Shown: positions 51,791-64,000, counted from the first letter of the stretch. The stretch: 64,000 bases of DNA from Parus major (GCF_001522545.3 NC_031770.1:93038851-93102850), one strand, 5' to 3'. Made by a program: numbers and translations. The notes: generated by a model not told the origin, from the sequence alone.

Positions 51791-53499
51791 TGAACAAATG
51801 CCTGCTCCTGCTCACACATTACAGCAATCCTGGATGAGAACAGGTACAGAAGACATGAGATCCTAGGAGAACGAGAGAAGTCAAAAGTGAATCTCAAGAT
51901 TACATTGTTATAAATATTTGTCCTTGCTTACTGAAGCATAGATGTATCCATGAAGCCCCATGGTCAGATCAGACACAAGAGGTTTAATTCAAAGTAGTAA
52001 GTGTCTAGATAGGAAATACAGGGAATTCTGTCTGGAATACATGGGACTGATAAGAAGCAGGCACTGACTGCACAACAGGCACATAAAGGATCCATCAAAG
52101 TAGTACTACAGAAGCTTCAAGGGGCACCAAACACGAAAGGCTGTGTTACTGTGCATAGTCCTGGGAAAGGGAATTTCCCAGGCTGGAAAGCATTTCAGTT
52201 TCATATTTGGTTTCATCTAGAATGGACCCAACATTTAGACCAGGAAAACTTATCAAGCTTTTTAATATTTCTTTGGATGAAGATCTGATTTAAAATGTTC
52301 TTTTTGGAAGTTAGTCTTACTCCTAACTCCAGATTTTTTTCCTAGATCAACCTAGCTATCATCTGGTGTGCTTTAAAATGGAACAGTGAAATGGAACATG
52401 AAAATAAAATGGAACTGCAAACACACAGGAAAAAAAGAATATAGTTTATAAAAAGGCATGTTCTGCTTGTCTCTGCATGTTTTTGAAAAATAATGTCTTA
52501 TTAAAGCCATGGTTTGGAGTGTGGCCACAGAAAAAGCCAAGTCAGCACAATCAGGCACACTTCGGGCACCGAGTGGGAAGGAACAAGTGTCTGTGGCAGG
52601 ATGTGAGCCTCTTCAGATGAATTGGCTAAAGGAATAATGAAATGGTACCACAACTTCAATATGTGGCAGTATGGTTAAAATATGGAGAGATAAATGCTTA
52701 GACAGCAGTTCAGAGCAATAGCCTAAATTAATTGTCTAATTGTAAGGTATAATTTAAGCTTTAACTAAGTCTATGAAAATGTATGCACACTGCATATTTA
52801 TGAGAAAGATTCCATTGACTACATATAATCAATAAATTCAAGTTTTCCTATGAGATTCAGCTATTAAGCCTGCCAATCTTTATGACACTACAGTATTATT
52901 CCTCTTGCTTTAAGTTGTTTTCTCCTTTCAGCTTCTGTTATGGCTGCACAAATGGGAAGAAGCCAAATTATTGCACTGAAGAAACAGTGAGGCTGAGTAG
53001 ATACGAAACGCTGTCAAACACACAGGGTGAACAGAAAAAATATGTTTTTAATTTCTTTTAGTTCTTGCCTACTACTTCTATCAGCAGTTGGACAAAGAGA
53101 AGGGAAATAAATCAGATGCAAGAATAGTTGTCCAGGTGACAATATCCCACTTAAAGAGCCATTAAAAAAATTTATAGGACCAAAATTAAATTAAAAAAAC
53201 AGGGATTAAAAATTCATTTCTGCAGAAATGTATAGAACAGCTCCTGAGTTCTGTGCCCTCTCTTAGCCATGCCGGTGATGTGAATGGTGAGGTATATGAG
53301 GTTTGGGAGGAATTTAATGCAGGCATTTTCTCTAGGAGAGCCAGCACAAAGACAAGCTTTCTAAGAATAAGTACCTCCTAGGTGTCTGATTCCGTTAAAA
53401 ACAAGAACATCTGAACTGGGCCCACTCCTCAAAGCAATGCTGAACTCACTTCCCCCTCCAACCCCGCAGCAAAATTTCCGTGGGAGATGAAACACCTCC
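51791..53499. other. Unique non-coding DNA
   Basis: No gene was recognised. A 9-bp inverted repeat with a kappaB-like core lies at 52160-52182 and is listed separately. The rest is ordinary AT-rich sequence. Confidence 0.55.
52160..52182. promoter_or_regulatory. Inverted repeat with a kappaB-like motif
   Basis: cctgggaaa (52160-52168) and tttcccagg (52174-52182) are exact reverse complements around a 5-bp spacer. The ten bases gggaatttcc at 52169-52178 fit the NF-kappaB/Rel consensus GGGRNNYYCC. There is no nearby promoter or gene to give this a target, so a regulatory role is speculative. The match is seen directly. Confidence 0.35.
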
Positions 53500-53900
53500 A
53501 TTTGGGTTTCCTATCCATCACATAGAGAGGAGCAGCCAGTGAGGGAGTGTGACTGTGAATGTGTGCTGAAGCAACATCTGATCACCAACACCTGCTTTCC
53601 TTCTAGATGCTGGCATTTGAAGTGCAGGACCCCAATGGGGTCCTGGCAGCAGGTGCTCCGTGGTGCTACATGCAGGCAGGCAGCACAGCCTGGGGTGCAC
53701 AGCACCTGGCTGCCCTGAGAAACACGCTCGCCATGCTATCATTTGTGCCGTGCTGCTGGAATATTTTATCTTGACATGCCTGGCCTGCCCTTGCCCCTTG
53801 TCCCTCTGTGGACAGAGTACACAAAGTCTGGAAGTCCTCTTCTTCTTCGTGAACTGCTGTGAGATTTCTGCCTGCAGGAATAGCACCTGGATCTGACAAG
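53500..53900. other. Unexplained GC-rich patch
   Basis: This interval is distinctly richer in G and C than its flanks (for example 'gcaggcaggcagcacagcct' and 'cctggcctgcccttgcccct'). Open frames overlap on both strands: minus 53518-53886 (122 codons), minus 53666-53959 (97) and plus 53660-53896 (78). No frame shows a domain I recognise, and one frame clearly favoured over the others is not apparent. It could be a decayed repeat, a non-coding exon or chance. Confidence 0.45.
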
Positions 53901-56059
53901 CAAAAAACAGCCTGATATTTTCTAGCCTCTGTTATTAAATGGTGTGTTGCCCTTATCATGATCCCAGTTAAGCCAGTAAGTGTTTTGCCATCAGCTCCAG
54001 CAGAAGCGTGTTCAAGCCCTAGAAACCAAGGGTTTGGTGATGGTAGGTCAGCTAGAAAATTTTAAAGGATGTTGTTGCTCTTGTATCAAATGTCAGATCG
54101 AGTGCTTAGAACTGGGAGGACAGACAACAGATTACTATACAGATCAGTTAAAACTTGAACTTAGTGACAAAGAATGCATTTTCTCAGAGATCATGGAAAC
54201 TTACGATAATTAAATAATTTTTCTGCTTTGGATCTCTTTCTCTCTTTAGTTTGATGGACAATAGTCACCTTTAAATCTTTGAATTTAATACTGCAAATAA
54301 TTATTGCTACCACAAAAGCTGCAGTAGCGTTTATTATTTGCCTGCCATTTCTCTGAACATGTAAATGGCAACTAAGATGCAGTTTCACTTTCCTTCACTA
54401 AAACAAATCTATGAATTACTATGTGGTTTTCTCTGTATATCACTGAATGTTCTACTGTGCGGGTTGTCTGACAGTAACAGACTTGTTACCCTATTTGTAC
54501 CTTGGTAATGTACTGCTAAGAGGAATGAATAGCTTGCTGCGCAGAACTACTTCGCTGGCACTCATACTGTCGTGTACAATTTTCAGGCTTTAGTATCAAT
54601 TTTGCAAGTGTATCTGTCAAAAACAATTAAATTCTACAACAGATATAATTTGTATTGCACCAATCTATGCAAATCTTTCATTGTTGCAGGTATGAATATT
54701 TTATATTACACAAGAAGAAGTTAAAAGGAATTCAATTTAATTTAGCCATCCAGTCAAGCATATGTGGTTTTGTATGTACTCCAGACTTTTGCCCTGTTTT
54801 TGGGCAGAATTCCTGAAGTATATATAAAAAGAAAAAATGTCATGCCTGTTGTATCCAAATAAAATGAAGCTGGCACTTATGGACCTTGTTCTATAGTAAA
54901 CACTTATCACTGAACAGAACTTTTTTTTTTTTAAATGAGTGCAAAAAGCCAGCTTATTTCCCTTACTACTCTAGAATAATTTATTATGATTTGATTTTTG
55001 ATGGAAATGTGGATCCCTTATTCTTCCCTTTGTGTTCAAACTTAACTCCCTTTATATTCACATTAGAGACATCTATCTGGTCTCATCTGTACTACACTCA
55101 TGAAACTTGAATTTACAGAATTGATTATTTGTGTTTTTCCTTGATGAACTCCAGCATAAACTCAAGCTTTTCTCCTTGAAACCAGAACCAAAGAATTAAC
55201 TACATAAATATATTGCAATGACAAAGCCAAGAGCAAAAAACTTAAATATCCAGGATGAAAAATCCCAAATATATAGATCAAAAAGTTTTCAGAAAAATAC
55301 GGTTGAGATTTCTAACATATTGACAATAATAGAATGCCAGAGATAATAAGCAAAATTTATGGAGCATAACTAACATGACGTAATCTATGCTATGGACTTC
55401 TATGACTCCTCCATATATAATTTTAAAACTTATTAGATAAAGCACAAGTGAAACACTATATGCTCTGTGCTATGGTCATTTCTCCTTCTGTATATTCTTT
55501 TAATTTTAAGAAATGTATATAGTGTTTTAAACATAATGGATGGGTTGCTTTTATTTATTTGCCCTTCAGTGTGCCTATTGCTCCAACTATGTTGATTAGA
55601 TTTTCTATTATTTTGAAATTATTTTATTATTTATCACCAGAAGCTGTTTTCATTTAGTGGGAAATTATAATAGATTGAAAACCAGTAAAAAATCATTAAT
55701 GCATTTTTTGGGTTTTTTTTGGAAAATAAAATTTCAAAATAACAGGTGGGCTAGTAAAAGCAGTGACTACACAATTATTCTTTAAAAAATTTTGTTCCCC
55801 AAAGATGCAACCTGGAAACCACTCAATATTTGAGATTTGATCAGCTAAGCTGCATAACAGTTGTATATCTGAAACACATTGCATACAATTTGGCCTCAAC
55901 TCAGTATCTGCCACTTTCCTTCAGCTTTCGCTTAATATGCACAAAGGAGATCTGTGAAAATGTTCTCATTTTTCGAGACCACTTTAAGAAGCCTTTACAG
56001 TAAAAATGCTTCCATAAAACATATTAAGTAAATCTCATTATGTAACTATTTGAACAAAA
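53901..56059. other. Unique AT-rich non-coding DNA
   Basis: No gene or repeat was recognised. A 77-codon frame at 53980-54213 follows a 'ttttgccatcagctccagcag' stretch, but its translation is unfamiliar. T-runs occur at 54922-54933 and 55710-55720. Confidence 0.5.
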
Positions 56060-56100
56060 TAGTCTTTATTCTGTATACAATAAGTCTTTATTCTATACAA
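56060..56100. repeat. Tandem duplication of about 20 bp
   Basis: tagtctttattctgtatacaa (first 20 of 56060-56080) is followed directly by taagtctttattctatacaa (56081-56100). The copies differ by two small indels. It is a local duplication with no evident function. Confidence 0.9.
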
Positions 56101-56550
56101 TAGTATCAGACTCAGTACTGCTGTTTAATCTGCTCATGTCTTGAAGCACCTTCACCTGCCTGCTAGTATTTTAAAACAGCATGTTTTGTTCAAAAAATGA
56201 TGCCAGTAGTCACCAACTTTGATAAACACACAGATTTTGTATACCTAGCAAAAATATTGTTCTACTATTTTCAGATTTCAGAAGCCTTTTAAAGTGTACT
56301 GTACTGGGCACTACATGATCATGTTGGTCACTTGTTGCTAAATAGAAAGAATGTAGTCTGTCTCAAATGACAGGGAAACATGACAGATATGGATCCATGA
56401 ACTAATTATGATCAAATACAGGAACTTATATTAATGCATGCCTGTAAAATAATCATGTTGATACTACAGAAATAAAACCTTCAAACTTCTCCATAGCAGT
56501 GAAAAAGCAACAGAAATTACAACTGTCAATTGATGACAGTCAGTCTGAAC

Positions 56551-56600
56551 CTTTGTTCTTATTTTTCCCTTTTTTTTCTCTCTTTTTTTTCCTTTTCTAG
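56551..56600. repeat. Pyrimidine tract ending in AG
   Basis: About 50 bases are almost all T and C and end in 'ccttttctag'. This is what a strong splice acceptor looks like on the plus strand. Downstream, frames are short and unfamiliar, so I call only the tract. A 7-bp inverted repeat (actgtca / tgacagt) lies just upstream at about 56522-56540. Confidence 0.7.
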
Positions 56601-58472
56601 CTTTGTTCCTGTATAAACTTTTAAAGATCAATCTATTTTACCTGCACATCAGAAATCTATACTGAAAAATACATATTTATTGATTTTTTGGATGGGCATA
56701 TCCAAAACTAGAAGGGCTAATACTTATGGAAAAAGGAATACCCAGAAGCTCTACTGCTGAAAAGTTTAGAGTATGAGGAAGAGAAAAATACATATAGAGA
56801 ATATTTCCCATATTGAAACATTTCAAGGCATTTGGACACTATTCACTTGCTGCAAAGTTGCCAAGTCTAAAACCAGGATTGAATGAATTTCACTGAAGAC
56901 CCAGTAACCTAGTGATCCTCCAGACCTCTGCTTAAAGGTAGATTTCTCAAAAAAAAAAAAAAAATTCTTAAGTCAAATCTTAACCCTTACTGTACAATTA
57001 ATATTAGGTATCCAAAACAGTGCACACTGTGTGTGTGACCACAGCACTTTTTAAAGCTCATTAAAGAATATTTCTGCTCAATAGCATTTTTTGTTAACAA
57101 CATTTTTATAATGCAAAGGCTGTCATCACCATGCAGCAAATATGTGGGGTTTTTGCCTTTATCTCACGTAGTGCACTTGATAAGGAGTACTACTGAATCT
57201 TCTGCACGCTGCATTACAAAGAAAACTGTCTTTCTGTAAGGCATTTTCTCTCCTCTGCTTTCACGTGAAATAAGGGCTCTTGTGGCTAATGTATCTGACT
57301 GTATTAATAATCAAATAAAAACTGAAACCTTTCTGCTTTATCTGAAGTATAAATCCCTGAAAAGATTCATGCCTTTCCAATTGTGTTCACTGTAATAAAG
57401 GTTAATATTGAACTGAACTTATCGTATTCTAGCATCACATGTTAAGTTCCAAATCTCTGCATGTGATCTATTTTCTTCTTTATTGTTGAAATTATAAAAT
57501 AGGTAAAATGATGGCAATATTATTAAAAATACCACAGCAAAAGCATTTTACTTAAAGACAGTTCAAACCTATTGCTTTCATGAGTAGGAAAAAAAACATG
57601 GTGCAAAGTGCTCGGGAGAGGGAAGGGACTAGCATCTCTTGAAAATTAACTACTTTGACATTAATTAATACATCATTTTCTACCTGATGAGATGGTGTTG
57701 TAGAAAGTATAAATTGAAGGCACAAGAGTAAGAAATGAGTCATCTTTGACTTACCGTATCAAAGACTATTGGTGTATTGCAGTCAGCATCCAAACACAGA
57801 GCATGAAGCTTCTCACAAATCAGAAAAAATATACAATCAATGAACAAATCAAATTCATTGTAAAAATAAAGGCCAGAGATTAGAGTATGTATCCAAGGGT
57901 CTGGTTAGTCACAGCTTTGACTAGCCTGCTACACAGCTCTGCAAAACAAGTATACTGCAGCAGTGTGGCAAGCATAGGATTGCAATGCATGTCCCATATA
58001 TTCAAGCATAATAGAAAACATGGTCTGGAGCTTATTCCATGTGGAAGTGGGGTCTGTTTTATGCAGGCAGAAAAAAGAAAGGTTCTTTTCCCACATAATA
58101 GAATTAGAAATGAAAATTTTTCTTGATTATTGTACACAATAATTCCCCAGGATATCAATTACATAAAGCAGGTGCCTCTGTCTCCTGTTTCCCAGATAAA
58201 TGCCTGTAATCTCATTTCACAAATGATCCTATTTAGACAGGAGCCACCTATTGTGATGATATCATTTGCTCTAGTATCCATAAATGGGCAACTTCCTACA
58301 AAACGTCATGACTACTGACGACACAAATTTTTATAATATTGAGTGGGCAGGGTGGTTGATGGGGTCCCATCAATCTACAGCAGCTTCTTCTGATGTGATA
58401 CCACGAATCCTGCATAATCACTTAAAAGGCTGTAAATGAAGAGGAGCATTAAACCTCTCTAGTAAAGCTCAT
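56601..58472. other. Unique AT-rich non-coding DNA
   Basis: An A-run of 16 lies at 56949-56964. No gene was recognised. On the minus strand, 57755-57811 is bounded by splice-like signals and is described as a finding. Confidence 0.5.
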
Positions 58473-58551
58473 TAAAAAAGAAAGAAAACAACAAAAAACA
58501 AAACCCCAGAAAAACATCAAACAAACCCCCACAAAACTGGGAAAAAACCCT
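58473..58551. repeat. A/C-rich low-complexity tract
   Basis: The plus strand is almost purely A and C with few G, in irregular aaac, acaaa and cccc groups. It resembles the tracts at 9471-9550 and 13270-13397. Confidence 0.8.
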
Positions 58552-61500
58552 AGAGAGGTAGTAAAGGCAGATAAAACATAATGACAGAGCAGTGGCACCT
58601 TTTCAAATGCCTTCGGCACTCTCAAGGATACTGGTAGATATGAACAAAATCACTCTCAATTAAGAAGTGTAGCTGTCAGTTTCTTTTTAACAAATAATAA
58701 AAGACTGAATATCCCTTTTCCTTGTAAATTTCAAATATGTACTGACAGCAAAAAGGACCAGTGCTTCAGTGATACACAAATTAGCCGACTCTTAGTGAAT
58801 ATTTTTTAGAATTAGCAGCTGCTTGTCAAAGGAACTTGGAATATGAACACTGTATCAAATTACCCTTAGACTGTTTGAAATCCAGGCTGCTAGACAGGCT
58901 TGCTTCATGCACTAGCTATTTAGATTTAATTTCTTACATCAGTGTTTTCTTGAGAAAAAACATTCCATTAAATATATGTATTTAGGAAATGTTATGATAC
59001 TCACAGATAGCTGAAATTAGTCTCCATCTGCCTGCTTTTACACATAGAGATGTGAGGAGAGTTAAAGGTGATGCAGCGTTCACTTGCCTACCCACCCTTT
59101 CCCCAAGGGACTCAGTCGTGCCTAGAGGCTAAAGCAAATTGCTTAAGAACTTGTATTTAATATTTTGCCTTGCAGAAGTCCGTAAGAACTTCAGAAGAAG
59201 GTCCTGTGATTAAAAAAAGAAAATTACCTGAGGCCATTTCTCAACAGGATCTTCACAAATCTTGGTTTACTTACTCCTGCTTTGAACAGACTGAGCTGCA
59301 TCTAAACAACTTCTTAATACACAGGAAGAAATGCATTAAGATCCATCTGCATCAATGTCTGGACAGTGCTCACCAGAACACCAGTCAAGCTGGGGTTTCA
59401 GGGTGGAAAACTTTAAAGTTTAAAAGCAAAAACCCCAAGAAGGCTTTATATAAATTTCCACTGATGTAGTTCCAGCAAAAGAGAGTCCACTTCTCAAAAT
59501 CCAACCCCTGCACTGTACATTCCCTTTTAATACTTTGCCCTTATTTTATAGTTTCTTTGGACCGGGGACCGCCCTCTACTAAAATTCTGTATTACACATA
59601 GAGACGGTCTCAAATGCAAGGCAGCACAAATTTTAATAATAAAAGCAACTCTTTCAGAATTGACTCCTACCAGAGTGACTCACTTCAGGTCTAGATAGGT
59701 TGAAAGCAAAATCTGAACACAGCATCCATGGCTACAAGACACAGTATGCTGTCAAAGCAGAGAAGTCAATGGGTTTTTCACAGGCACCCTAAAGAGAAGA
59801 GCTCCTTCCTCAGAGATTGAAAATATTGGAGAAAACAGCTTCAGAGCACTGAATAGCCATTTAGATACAAGCCTGTTCTTTCCTTCTGCCTCCCCCCATC
59901 CCTCCTGTGCTTGTCTTCAAGATAACACTAGCTGATCTCCTTAAATATGCTGCTTAGGAAAAGACAGAAGCACAGCTTTGGCTCTGGATATCATAACCCC
60001 TTCATTTCAGTACTGGGTGGAAATAGAAAAGCATAAACTCTGTGTATCCAGATGGCATCAATATTTTCCATGTGTTTCCATGACAAAAGATAAAGATAAC
60101 ACAAGAAATAGTTAGAAAGTAGAAGTGTGTGTGAGTGTAACTGAGATTGATGGTCCAGAAGTTTCTCTCTTGGCTAGATAAAAGCTGATGAAATGGAAAT
60201 GAGGAGAAGAAAAAAAGACAAAAAATAGCTAAAAAGAAAATTAATCACTGCTTCATCAAATTCAGTCCTGCCTTGGGAAACACCAAATGTCAGACTTCTG
60301 TGTTAATGTACAAAGTCTTTCAAGGCTGTTCCCAGGATGCAGTAGGCAAGAGTGTACTTTCTTAAAACAATTTATTTTTCAGCATCTGAGCTGAATGGAT
60401 GTCGCCACTCTTCCTTAACCTAGTTTTGAGGTCACCAAGAACACAGTGATGAGCTTAGAGCCCATTCCCATGCAGAGAAGAATGTTAAACATGGTCCATG
60501 GAAGATGCCTCAATGGTTCTGATCTGCCTTTAAAGGCTTCTAAGCTTTAAAAAACATTGTGCTAAAGAGAATGAACCATCATTTCCAACAGTTCCCGTAT
60601 GTTTAGGGAGATACTGTGGGATATACTCCAAACATATTGCTGTCTCAGGAAGGGCCTAAAGGATTATACTGAAAGGATGAGTCACCCCAGTGAAAGCAAA
60701 GCTGCTGCACTTGGTCATGGGGAAATTGTCATAAACCACAACATCTAACACTAAGCAAGTACAGTGAACATCTGATAAAACTGCAGACCACACAACCAAA
60801 TATTCTACCCCTCTTAAGGTCTTTCCTTTACATGTGGGATCTTCGAAATACCCTGATATCCTTACAAATAAGTCTAAATGTCCTTAAACCACTTTTGAAA
60901 TTCCTAATGGTCTTTTTTTTTTGGCTTGTTCTTTCTACCGCAACTGAAAACTAAATCTCTCCAAACATTACAGGCAGCTGATAAATCTAAACATTTCTGG
61001 GCAAAGATTTAGACAGGCTGGATCTTCTTTAAAATGTCTGGGCTTTACACTAATTGGAGTTGAAACCTTAGTTATAGAACACCAGTGGATTACTGAAACT
61101 CCATTCTGAAAGGTAGGGGACAGAAGGATGTTACCTTCTAAAACACCTACTGATATTTTAGTAGGTAGCCTCTAAAGCAGAGACAAAACAAATTGTTTCA
61201 GTTAATGAGTCTGTTTGCTAACTAGGGTAACAACTAACAAGACTTGACTAACAAGAAACCCTGCCATCTCCAGTAATTGTAATGTATATTAATTAGTGGG
61301 GAAATACCAAACCAACAAAAAATTATGCTAAAAAAATCTACAGTGCTGTCCTTTTAAACTGTAAACAGCTAACAATCACTACAAATAGAAAGTGAATTCT
61401 TACATGCCATCTTTTCCCAGAAGCAGAGTAGGAAAACAGCTACTGCACATTGTGTGATGCTTCCTTTAATTGTATTACTTAGGCCACCCCATGTGCATAT

Positions 61501-61575
61501 TGATTAACAAGGCTCACAACCACTAAAACAAGGAAAAGCTTTATAAGATCTTGCACTTCCACTAGTTTCTATAGA
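58552..61575. other. Unique AT-rich DNA with one unrecognised open frame
   Basis: No certain gene was seen. The plus-strand frame ending at the stop codon 59467-59469 is open for about 97 codons after an acceptor-like 'ttttgccttgcag' and lacks an ATG at its start; it is treated as a finding. A T-run lies at 60912-60920. Confidence 0.5.
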
Positions 61576-61617
61576 AAACAAACAGGAAAATTAAGCAAAC
61601 AAACAGAAAAATTAAGC
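61576..61617. repeat. 21-bp tandem duplication
   Basis: Two 21-bp units, 61576-61596 and 61597-61617, abut directly and match at 20 of 21 positions (g against a at the eleventh base). The unit starts aaacaaacag and ends attaagc. High identity suggests a fairly recent duplication. Confidence 0.95.
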
Positions 61618-64000
61618 AAGAGTTTTGGACAAGGAAATTTTAGTCTGCTATCCTTCATAATGTTTGCAGACAAGATCAAAAATGTCAAGTGCTAGTAGTT
61701 TTATCCTCATTCTTTTATTCAGATCTACCTGTATGTAAATCTCTTGAGGAGGTAAACTGATGGGATCTATTGAACAGACATCTCTTCAACAAGCATCACA
61801 TTTCTGTACCTAAGCAAATATTCTTCCTTAAATCCCTCTGAGATTCACCACTTTTGCTTTTCAACAGCACTACAGAAAACTCAAAGGGGAGTTTCAGCCT
61901 CATAAGGCCAATTTTTTTTTTTTTATAATATAGCAATGTTGATAAATAATAATGTGCAGTTTTTAATTACTCATCAAATCCTATTTCCCAACAAAAAGCT
62001 AGAAATATCAATTACAGGTATCACAACTAAATGAATTCTTAAGAATTATAATCACAGTAAATTATTAGTTAATGCCTAAGACAATCAGAAAAAAGGTCTG
62101 GTCACAAGCTCAATTTTATACCATCAGCTGCCATCCTGGTATCCCAAAGAAAATTTGAATTTCACATTCCATTAGCAATACAGGTGTAAAAAAACCTCTA
62201 GCAAACAAAAAATTATATATTCTGATATAAAAAAACCCGTAATTTTCATTTCCATATGAATATTAAAATAATTGAGAGTAGAAATTTTCTAAAAAAATTA
62301 AAGAGGGCTTTACTTTGATTTTCAAAACCTGGTTAGCACAATTGCTGACTGAAAAGGGACAATCATGGTTTGCATCTAGTGACTCTTCTAAATGAAATAG
62401 AATTGTTTGGTAAATAGGAAGAAAAGGATAAGAAGTTCTGCCTGATTTCTTTCTGTCTGTGAAACTGGGCATTTTACTAAGTCATTTCCTTTTCAAATGA
62501 ACTCCCCACTTCTTTGAAAGGCAGCTGCATTGAAACATTTATGGCCCTAAAGTCTGTAAAAAATACTGTTTAACATAAGCAGGAGCTAAATACTCTCTTC
62601 TACCCTAGGCCTTGATACTGTAGGATGCCTGATAGACTTTCCAGAGATCAGATGTTTGGTAGGGTTCATCCTTGTAGTCTAAAAATCTAATTATTGGAGT
62701 ATTTCAGACCTGGATTCTCTATAAATTAGAGCTATTGTAAAAAAAACATTGCCTTTGGCAGACAGGAGATCTATAGAGAAAGTTTTCTTCATTGAAGATC
62801 AAAGCTATAAAACAGTACTAACATTGACCAGCAAAGCTATGGTATATTCATAGCATTGACATGAAAAGGAGAGGGTCCTTGCAGGTTAGGATGTCAGAAA
62901 ATTTTTATGTTTTGATAGTATCAAAGTGGAAGATGCATCTATGAGCAAGACAGCTTTGTGAACAATGATCCCTCACTCATTTGAGGCAAGACTGCAAAAA
63001 CATCAGGCTTTTTAATTTAAAAAATTAAGAAATTTAAAACTTAATTTAAAATTTTAAAAATGTTAAACATTTGCCTTTTAATGCAAGTGTTGAAGAACAG
63101 CTGTAGTAACAAAGAGAAAGACAATCCTGAAAGACTATATAGAAAAATATAGCACTAATGCCTTCTTTTAAAGACAATGAGTTTGCTTCAAAAATGGCAC
63201 TTATTTATATTCTTTCTTGCTTGCTTTCTTGCTTTCTTTCCAGAGCTTCCAGCCATCTCTTTGCAGTAGAATTCTCAGAATGTACTCAAGAACTTGGTAT
63301 CTCAAAATTCTTATTGTAAATGAAAGACAAACAGTAACCACCTGGTCTCCCTGTATGTTTAAGCTTAGAGCAGTTAAGAACTTTCTCAACTTTGCACTGT
63401 TTCATTTTGACAAACTTTATAGCAGGGCCATTATTTTTATCTATTTTTCTCAAGTAACACTGCTTCAGAAACCACTAATCTAAGAATGTTTGTATAGGCT
63501 TTCTGACCTTTTCTTGTTTTAAGCAAAAATAGTTATCCTTGATTTGTGATAAATGACAGGCTTTAATTTTTCTTTTTGTTTTCTGATGTATGTTCTTTGC
63601 CAAACACAGTTCCTTCACTTCCAGTTCTGTGTTCCTTACCTTTTTTTCTCCTTTTCCTCCTTCTCGATTTTCTAAATTCAAATAGACAAAAAAAGCAATG
63701 CAAAAATATATAAAAAAATGATCTTTTCCTATCTGGTTTTTGATTTTACACATATCTGATGTCTTTGAAAGATGACCAGTAGACTTTATGAGAAAACTGA
63801 AGATGCTGTTCTAAAAAAATCATTCTAGAAACTGTGGAAAAAAATAAAACAAAGAGGAAGGATTTGAAGATTACCAAAGTATGATCAGGTTAAATCTCAT
63901 ATCAAATCATTTGTTCTGCCTTGTCAAATATTTGGGAAATGGGGAGAGAAACGTGACAGCAGCTGAAGATAGTTCAAAGGCTTTCAAAGGGGCTGGAGAG
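61618..64000. other. Unique AT-rich non-coding DNA
   Basis: No gene or mobile element was recognised. A T-run lies at 61913-61924 and a nearly pure A/T self-complementary patch at about 63010-63062. A pyrimidine tract of cttgctttctttccag type ends at 63242. Open frames here are under 93 codons and unfamiliar. Confidence 0.55.

Noticed and set aside
63205..63483. Strong pyrimidine tract plus AG followed by an 80-codon open frame
   Set aside because: The tract is a CTTG/CTTT simple repeat and the translation is unfamiliar, with no donor site or conserved motif.
1..64000. CRISPR arrays, operons, tRNA or rRNA genes, prophage
   Set aside because: No regularly spaced repeats, no cloverleaf or rRNA signatures and no dense coding were seen. 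The window is eukaryotic non-coding DNA.

Overview
This window looks like non-coding vertebrate nuclear DNA, most probably from a bird. The evidence is the set of interspersed repeats. Five stretches resemble CR1 retrotransposons (four clear, one tentative), including the characteristic CR1 3' end. One long terminal repeat (LTR) carries a polyadenylation-side segment I recognise from avian endogenous retroviruses. I see no Alu, L1, B1 or other mammalian repeats. The overall base composition is AT-rich. The species cannot be fixed from the sequence. No bacterial, viral or organellar gene organisation is present, and I see no gene that I can name.

Layout. 1-10.6 kb is mostly unique AT-rich DNA with a doubtful CR1 scrap near 3.75 kb, a poly-T run at 7.16 kb and an A/C-only tract at 9.5 kb. 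10.61-11.42 kb is the longest CR1 copy (minus strand, 3' end at the low coordinate, decayed end of the reverse-transcriptase ORF). 11.4-23.7 kb is unique DNA with an A/C tract (13.3 kb), inverted repeats (15.37 kb) and an AT microsatellite (15.91 kb). A second minus-strand CR1 lies at 23.68-24.0 kb. Two short plus-strand CR1 3' ends lie at 30.40-30.55 and 32.07-32.18 kb. From 33.9 to 54 kb there are scattered GC-richer patches (33.9, 42.0, 46.3, 47.2-47.8, 51.6 and 53.5 kb). The only one I can explain is 47.15-48.01 kb, a solitary LTR that contains a 20-bp minisatellite. 54-64 kb is again AT-rich unique sequence with small tandem duplications and simple repeats.

How the parts work together. 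There is no operon or gene set to interpret. The window is best read as a gene desert or the inside of a very large intron. The open frames are short. The longest ones fall in the CR1 copy and in the minisatellite, where they are by-products of repeat structure. A few places have splice-site-like signals next to open frames (2.85, 57.8 and 59.2 kb) and are listed as weak exon candidates. Perfect inverted repeats at 27.47 and 43.72 kb and a kappaB-like palindrome at 52.16 kb are the most distinct small structures. I found no convincing undescribed biological system. The item most worth following is the minisatellite that appears to have expanded inside the LTR.
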